This document shows positions 59,080 through 64,000 of a stretch of DNA of 64,000 nt, one piece after another. The notes beneath the pieces are model-generated. The model did no database searches. It was given only the letters and a program-made list of their open reading frames with translations, and was not told the DNA's origin. Every line of letters starts with the position of its first letter. Within the stretch, counting starts at the first letter, position 1. Where the stretch lies: the NCBI GenBank assembly GCA_023105745.1, contig JALGQZ010000015.1, forward strand, positions 22,363,499 to 22,427,498, read 5' to 3'. The DNA comes from Austropuccinia psidii. Its lineage: Eukaryota; Basidiomycota; Pucciniomycetes; Pucciniales; Sphaerophragmiaceae. A program made the translations under genes and the position numbers.

Positions 59080-61104
59080 TGTAAGGTTTGACTATGAAAC
59101 AATAAGTAAAAATTACTAATATTTTACTTATTGTACTATGAATGTCCATATAATTGAAATGAATAAGATAAAAATAATTATAATAATAAAGAATTATTAT
59201 AATTATGGCGTAAAAATAATTATATTATTAATAAAATATAATAATATAATTTATATTATAAAATATAATATAATAAAATAAATATATTAATATAAAATAA
59301 TTAATATATTTAAAGGCACTTTATTATTGTTACAAACAAATAATAAAGGCGTAAGAAATTGTTTTTTATTAATAAAAACAATTAATAACAATAATATTAC
59401 CAATATTAAAGTTATAAATTAATATAAATACTATTTATATTAATTAAAGAGTTATAAAGATAATAATAAAGAGAAAATTATTATAATAAGAGAAAATAAC
59501 TTACTTTTAACACTTAATATAATAATTTTGAAATATTTTACGCCAAAAGATATAAATACAACCTTTTCAAATTGTATTTACAATAAAAAATAAAGAAAAT
59601 TACTAATATTCTGGATTTTTACGTGGAAATGAGTTTTTAGAGAGATTTTTAACAAAAACAATTAAATAAATGATTTAATAACGTCAAACTAGATGATTAC
59701 AACAAGGTGGTCTTTGGTCTTTAATAATATAACAGTTTTATATATAAAGAATAAAGAAATTACCTTGGATTTAATTGATTTAATGTTTTTGATGCGTCTG
59801 AGGGGAAAATAGAGTAAAAAGAGCTCTATTTATAGTAAATACCTCCCTCCTAGAGTCCAACAGGCTTCTAGTAGACGTGTACTGATCATATCCACTGGAA
59901 TTGATCAATATTTTAAGGTTTGGAGATGATTACATCATGATCAAACCATATTGCATCATTATTACACCATTATTTAGAGTTATCACTATAACTCTAAAGT
60001 TGATGACATCAGAGGCTTGGCAGAACCCCAAATTTCGTGCATTTTATTAGTTTTAATCATAAACTAATAGTATTCACCAATTGTATCACTCATATGACTG
60101 TTAAACTTAATTTAAGGTTACAGTAGGTGATCATAACTGCTCAATTTAAGCTCAAACTCTGATCTTTAATAACTTTTAGGTTTTACACGCTACAGCAATT
60201 CAGAGAGTGAATTCTGATAGCCTGACATAACTTTATTATTCTTCCAAGAGCTTTTCATTACATCATCAAAACTCTAATTTTGATGATTTTTCTTGTAACT
60301 CATCTTTTCTGTCGAAATTCAATATTTGAAACTTCAAATCATGATTTCAGGGGGTTATACCCTGAATTTAATAATAAGAATTACATCATTCTTCACAAAT
60401 GAACTAGTAGAATCCAACTGTGTGCTTTAATTTAAGTTTGGACCACTTTCACAACAAAGTGGTCAACAGCTCTGTTGATTTTTATCAATATTTCATCATA
60501 GGTTTTAACCTTGTTTATAAATCATAAAGTAAAGTTCATATCTGTGTTCTTACAGTAATTACGTGGTAACTTTATTTTTTGTTCATTACTCTATCTTGTA
60601 TAGTCTAAGAGATATTAGTTATGATCCTTTAATATATGCGTTGACCAAAAAAGTGCATATATTCAGGTTAATTCCTTAAGTATTAACTTTGGAAATTAGC
60701 TCATTAATTGTTTTATTTGTGAATATTTATGGGGAATCCAATGGTACAATTTATTTCACATGTTGTTTCATTGGCGTTTGAAATAAACAGGGATTTATGG
60801 TTTTTATAAGGTATTATTCCTTATAACTCATTAAATATTGACTTTACAGATATGCCATAAAAATGGTATATGTGTATTTTACCATGGGGAATCCAATGGT
60901 ATAATTCATTTCACATGTTGATTCATTGGTTTTTAAGTTAAACCAGTTTTTGTACCAATTTATGGTATTTTTGTATTTTTGAAGTAATTAATTTTAATGT
61001 ATAATTATTCTAAGTAGTTTTAGTATAATTATCTTAAAGGTATAATTATTCTGAGTCTTTCCTGTGACCTTATTGGGTATGTGGTCATATCTCAAAGGCT
61101 CACA
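59080..61104 (-). repeat. C 5' LTR
   Basis: 2025 bp, aligned with 50569-52571 throughout. It has about 24 extra AT-only bases near 59250. On minus it begins TGTGAGCCTTTGAG at 61104. Confidence 0.9.
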
Positions 61105-61530
61105 TCAAGATTGTTGGACCAATTGGCTTCTCACCCTGGAACTTTTGATAGTCTTCAAGAACTCATGGATATCACCTTGGAATTAGATACCAGGTACCAT
61201 GAGAGGCAGAAGGAAAAGGGCAGTCATCAAGAGAAGAAGCCTCCAATCAGTGGATCCAACTCCTCCAAGCCTCCTCAAAGTTCATCATAAAAGAAGCCTT
61301 ATCACAAGAAGAATAAGAAGGGGAAGAATTTTCAAGTGTCCAAAGACAAGCCTCATGCTGCTCTCCTCAATAAGGACAACAAATTAATTGGTTCTGAAAA
61401 GGAGAGGAGGATTAAAGAAGGCTTGTGCAATTATTGTGGTGGTAAACACCCATTTGAAAAATGTTTCAAGAGGCCTGAAAATAGGCAAGGGTCATCAAAA
61501 GGCTTCCCTAGCAAGCAGGGAAAAGCCTGA
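61105..61530 (+). pseudogene. B gag, C-terminal part
   Basis: Resumes B Gag after C: RLLDQLASHPGTFDSLQELM, then the conserved ELDTRYHERQKEKG. A TAA lies at 61288-61290 in frame. The zinc knuckle CNYCGGKHPFEKC (61426-61464) has the short spacing C-X2-C-X3-H-X4-C typical of this Gag type. The frame ends KQGKA then TGA (61528-61530). The heptamer G_GGA_AAA (61518-61524) lies just before the stop in the phase needed for a -1 shift into pol. Confidence 0.85.
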
Positions 61531-63707
61531 GTGGGAATCATGATGTGTTCAATGGTTCTCACTTATTTCCTTCAAGAGCACAATTGTGCACTCTGAATAG
61601 TAGTGTCAAGAAATCTTTAAAATTTCTTATTTTTTCTTCAATCTCTGATATTTTTTATAGTATTCTCATTGATTCTGGTGCTACAAACTCCTTTATTGCA
61701 AAGAATTTTGTTCTCAAGTACTCATTGACCATGTCAGAGCTCCCTGAAAAGATTCCTCTTTTCATTCTGGATTCGAATGAATCCACTTCCCTGTTCATCA
61801 CCCATTATACCAAGTGGGTTGTTGATTTACCTTCCTTCCCAAGCTTTGAATGGGATTTCTTTATCATAGATTCACCCAAGGGAGAAGACCTAATATTGGG
61901 CTATGATTTTCTTTACCATTTTAATCCCATTATTGATTGGAAAAATGGATTCATCACCTATGATTCTAGTCATAAGGATTCTAGTGGCATTATCTCTTCT
62001 ACTAGTAATGACTTATCCACTGCTGTCAACAGTGTTGCTCTGGTCGGTGAACTTAAGACACCTTCCTTTTCTCCTTCTGTCCATAACCCCTCCACCTTTC
62101 CCTCTCAGTCATTACTTCCATTAAGAGATGAAGTCTTCAAAGAGATAAAAGATGTTGCTATATCTTCACTTCATCTCTTTCAAGGGGATATGGACCTTCC
62201 TCCTTCATCTTTTCATGCCTCCCTGGAGGAGCAGTGGGATGAGGAGGAAGAGCCAGAAGAGGGTGAAACTGTGCTGAAGGTAGTCCCTCCTGTTTATCCC
62301 AAATATTTGGATGTATTCTCCAAAGTGAAAGCAGAGAAACTTCCTCCACACCGTGCCTGTGATCATCATATCGAATTTGAGGGTCTTCTACCTCCAGTTG
62401 GTGTTATCTACTCTTTATCAAAGAATGAGTCAGAAACACTGCGGGCCTACATTTCAGAGAATGTAGAGAAAGGTTTCATCAGACCAAGATCCTCCTCAAC
62501 AGGAGCACCTGTCCTTTTTGTTAAGAAAAAGGATGGTGGTCTTCATTTCTGTGTTGACTACCGCAAACTTAATGCTGTCACTAGGAAGAACAGGTATCCT
62601 GTTCCTCCAATGAATCAGCTTCTTACCGTTTTTAACGGTGCTACTATCTTCTCCAAGATAGATCTGCGTGGTGCTTATAATCTCCTGAGAATTAAAGAGG
62701 GGGATGAGCATTTAACTGCCTTTAGAACCAAATATGGTAGTTATGAGTATTTGGTTATGCAATTTGGCTTAACCAATGCTCCAGCTTCATTCCAAAATCT
62801 TGTGAATGATATCTTTGCAGATTATTTGGATATTTTTGTTGTAGTGTACTTAGATGATATTATGGTCTTCTCTAGCTCTTTGGATGAACATGTTAAACAT
62901 GTGGCCTCTGTTCTCCAAAGACTGAGAGACAATAATTTGTTTGCTAAAGCCTCCAAGTGTGTATTCCATGCCTCAAGTGTGGAATACTTGGGATATGTTG
63001 TCTCAAGTGATGGCCTCAAGATGGATTCTTCAAAAGTTCAACAAATCCTCAATTGGCCTCAGCCCAAGAACATCAAGGCCCTCCAATCTTTTCTTGGCTT
63101 TGCCAACTTTTATTGTTGTTTCATTAAAAATTATTCCAAAAAAATCTCTGCTCTCACTTCCCTCCTTAAAAAAGATTCTCCCTTTATCTTCAATGAGGAA
63201 GCTCTTAGTCAGTTTCAAATACTCAAAGAAGCTTTCACCACTGCTCCTATTCTCTCTCATTTTAATCCTTCTCTACCAACTATTGTAGAGACTGATGCTT
63301 CTGATTATGCCTTGGGTGCTGTACTGAGTCAGGCGAATGACTCAGGAAAGCATCCCATTGCATTTGATAGCCGCAAGCTCTTACCAGCTGAACTCAACTA
63401 TGAAATTAATGACAAGGAACTCCTTGGCAGAGTTTGGGCTCTCAAGCGCTGGAGAGCTTTTCTCCTTTCTCTTTCTGATTCTTTTGAGGTCTTGACAGAC
63501 CATTGTTCCCTTCAGTATTTCATGTCCTCTAAATTCCTTACTCATCATCAAGCCCGTTGGGAAGAATTTCTATCTGAGTTCCATTTCATCATCACTTACC
63601 GCCCAGGCAGGCTGGCCACTTTACCAGATGCCTTGTCACGTCGGGACGACGTGTACCCAGAGAGGAGGGTGGATTTCATCAGCAAGAATCCTCAAAATTT
63701 TCATTAA
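61512..63707 (+). CDS. B pol: protease, reverse transcriptase, RNase H
   Basis: The frame opens at 61512 after a TAG. The first frame-compatible initiator-like codon is GTG 61545, so entry by frameshift from gag is likely. Counting from 61545: protease ILIDSGATNSFIA at residues 41-53; RT with FVKKKDGGLHFCVDYRKLNA, FSKIDLRGAYNLLRI, FGLTNAPASFQ and catalytic YLDD at 435-438; RNase H with ETDASDYALGAVLSQ from 582, RWEEFLSEFHF and LPDALSRRDD. It ends at a TAA (63705-63707) in HF-stop-VLKQ, consistent with CAA to TAA. All catalytic motifs visible here are intact. Confidence 0.92.
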   Translation, partial: QAGKSLSGNHDVFNGSHLFPSRAQLCTLNSSVKKSLKFLIFSSISDIFYSILIDSGATNSFIAKNFVLKYSLTMSELPEKIPLFILDSNESTSLFITHYTKWVVDLPSFPSFEWDFFIIDSPKGEDLILGYDFLYHFNPIIDWKNGFITYDSSHKDSSGIISSTSNDLSTAVNSVALVGELKTPSFSPSVHNPSTFPSQSLLPLRDEVFKEIKDVAISSLHLFQGDMDLPPSSFHASLEEQWDEEEEPEEGETVLKVVPPVYPKYLDVFSKVKAEKLPPHRACDHHIEFEGLLPPVGVIYSLSKNESETLRAYISENVEKGFIRPRSSSTGAPVLFVKKKDGGLHFCVDYRKLNAVTRKNRYPVPPMNQLLTVFNGATIFSKIDLRGAYNLLRIKEGDEHLTAFRTKYGSYEYLVMQFGLTNAPASFQNLVNDIFADYLDIFVVVYLDDIMVFSSSLDEHVKHVASVLQRLRDNNLFAKASKCVFHASSVEYLGYVVSSDGLKMDSSKVQQILNWPQPKNIKALQSFLGFANFYCCFIKNYSKKISALTSLLKKDSPFIFNEEALSQFQILKEAFTTAPILSHFNPSLPTIVETDASDYALGAVLSQANDSGKHPIAFDSRKLLPAELNYEINDKELLGRVWALKRWRAFLLSLSDSFEVLTDHCSLQYFMSSKFLTHHQARWEEFLSEFHFIITYRPGRLATLPDALSRRDDVYPERRVDFISKNPQNFH
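61518..61562 (+). promoter_or_regulatory. Candidate -1 frameshift signal, B gag/pol
   Basis: Slippery heptamer GGGAAAA (61518-61524), read G GGA AAA in the gag phase. It is followed by a 6-nt spacer that includes the gag TGA, then a possible 9-bp stem: GTGGGAATC (61531-61539) with GGTTCTCAC (61554-61562), two of the pairs being G:U, around a 14-nt loop. After a -1 slip the frame is open (SLSGNHDVFNGSHLF) into protease. The pol frame is open only from 61512, so the two frames overlap by 19 nt and the signal lies in the overlap. Confidence 0.62.
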
Positions 63708-64000
63708 GTTCTCAAGCAAAATGAAATTCAAGAGTAAAGATTCTTTTCAATAAAAGTTGCTATTTTTTCAGATGTAGTTGATCAAATTCAAAGACAAGTA
63801 TGGCAAGACAAATATTATAAGGAAATCCTCAAGAAATTAGCAAGAGGAGAATCAGTCCCAGACTATTTTCTTGAACCTCAAGCAAAATTATTATTGTTCA
63901 AAGATAGAGTAGTCATTCCAAGCAATCATGAAATTCAATTGGACATTCTTCAAAAGTGTCATGATTCACCGTTGGCTGGCCATCCTGGCCAGGAGAAGAC
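63708..64000 (+). pseudogene. B integrase, start (cut by window end)
   Basis: Same frame as pol after the TAA; a second stop lies at about 63747. It reads FFSIKVAIFSDVVDQIQRQV, PDYFLEPQAKLLLFKDRVVI and, at the very end, CHDSPLAGHPGQEK. The last is the His-His part of the integrase zinc-binding module. The rest lies outside the window. Confidence 0.82.

Larger units (their letters stand above)
50569..61104 (-). mobile_element. Element C: near-complete Gypsy element in B gag
   Basis: 10.5-kb element on the minus strand: 5' LTR 61104-59080, PBS, leader, gag-pro-RT-RNaseH-IN, purine tract, 3' LTR 52571-50569. It is flanked by a perfect TSD, TCAAG (50564-50568 and 61105-61109), and B Gag reads on across it (GLAS|RLLDQLASHPGT). 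The two LTRs are alike apart from scattered substitutions and a ~24-bp insertion in 59080-61104, so C is the youngest complete insertion here. Coding lesions are few but enough to make it non-autonomous. Confidence 0.93.
48121..64000 (+). mobile_element. Element B: Gypsy element, incomplete at window end
   Basis: 5' LTR 48121-48857, a long leader, gag (49629-50568 and 61105-61530) and pol (from 61512 past the window end). Element C sits in gag. B belongs to a family distinct from D, E and A/C. Its Gag (MIPVQHSPTAKNTRSQ) is of a type I recall as widespread in Austropuccinia. Pol is open for 720 codons, so B is younger than D or A. Its 3' LTR is not in the window. Confidence 0.88.

Noticed and set aside
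1..64000. CRISPR arrays, rRNA, tRNA genes, bacterial operons
   Set aside because: None seen. The regular repeats present are LTRs, one 143-bp tandem pair, short A/T tracts and the degenerate TTGATT leader. The only tRNA-related sequences are presumed primer-binding sites.

Overview
The window reads as a transposon-filled stretch of a filamentous-fungus nuclear genome, most likely a rust (Pucciniales). It is very AT-rich, CpG looks scarce, and every coding trace belongs to Ty3/Gypsy LTR retrotransposons whose Gag and Pol wording resembles the families I know from the myrtle rust Austropuccinia psidii. The species is inference: no host marker gene, rRNA or tRNA was found.

Left block (about 2.3-39.7 kb) is a nest resolved by target-site duplications (TSDs). 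The outermost element, Z (minus strand), carries element D (2483-31016, plus strand, TSD TAAGA/TAAGC) inside its 3' LTR. D is an old full-length Gypsy element (LTR-gag-pro-RT-RNaseH-IN-LTR). Its gag is split by a solo LTR 'G' (5638-12536, TSD GTAAC). G itself holds a solo LTR 'd2' (6086-7591, TSD GTCCC) and a minus-strand composite element 'Y' (7609-11469, TSD AAGTT). Y is a reversed near-copy of the DNA just to its left, giving a palindrome with ~3.8-kb arms and a 17-bp loop (3796-11418). D's protease active-site region is split by element E (13989-21910), and its pol by two solo LTRs, F1 (TSD GAACC) and F2 (TSD GATAA/GATGA). A third solo LTR, F3 (TSD ATGTG), sits in Z's 5' LTR.

Middle block (39.7-43.2 kb) is a decayed relative of E, with no LTR seen.

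Right block (43.2-64.0 kb) is a second nest: decayed element A (plus) contains element B (from 48121, plus, running off the window), which contains C (50569-61104, minus, TSD TCAAG). A and C belong to one family. C is the best preserved, with intact motifs for zinc knuckle, protease, RT and integrase but several frameshifts and stops. B is a separate family with gag and pol in different frames; a candidate -1 frameshift signal (GGGAAAA, 6-nt spacer, 9-bp stem) lies at the junction.

Nothing here looks like a working host gene. The most interesting items are the composite element Y beside its apparent source, the hairpin-forming palindrome, the B frameshift signal, the palindromic CTGTATTG/CAATACAG motifs in LTRs, the ATG-free B leader, and the unknown second reading frame of family E.
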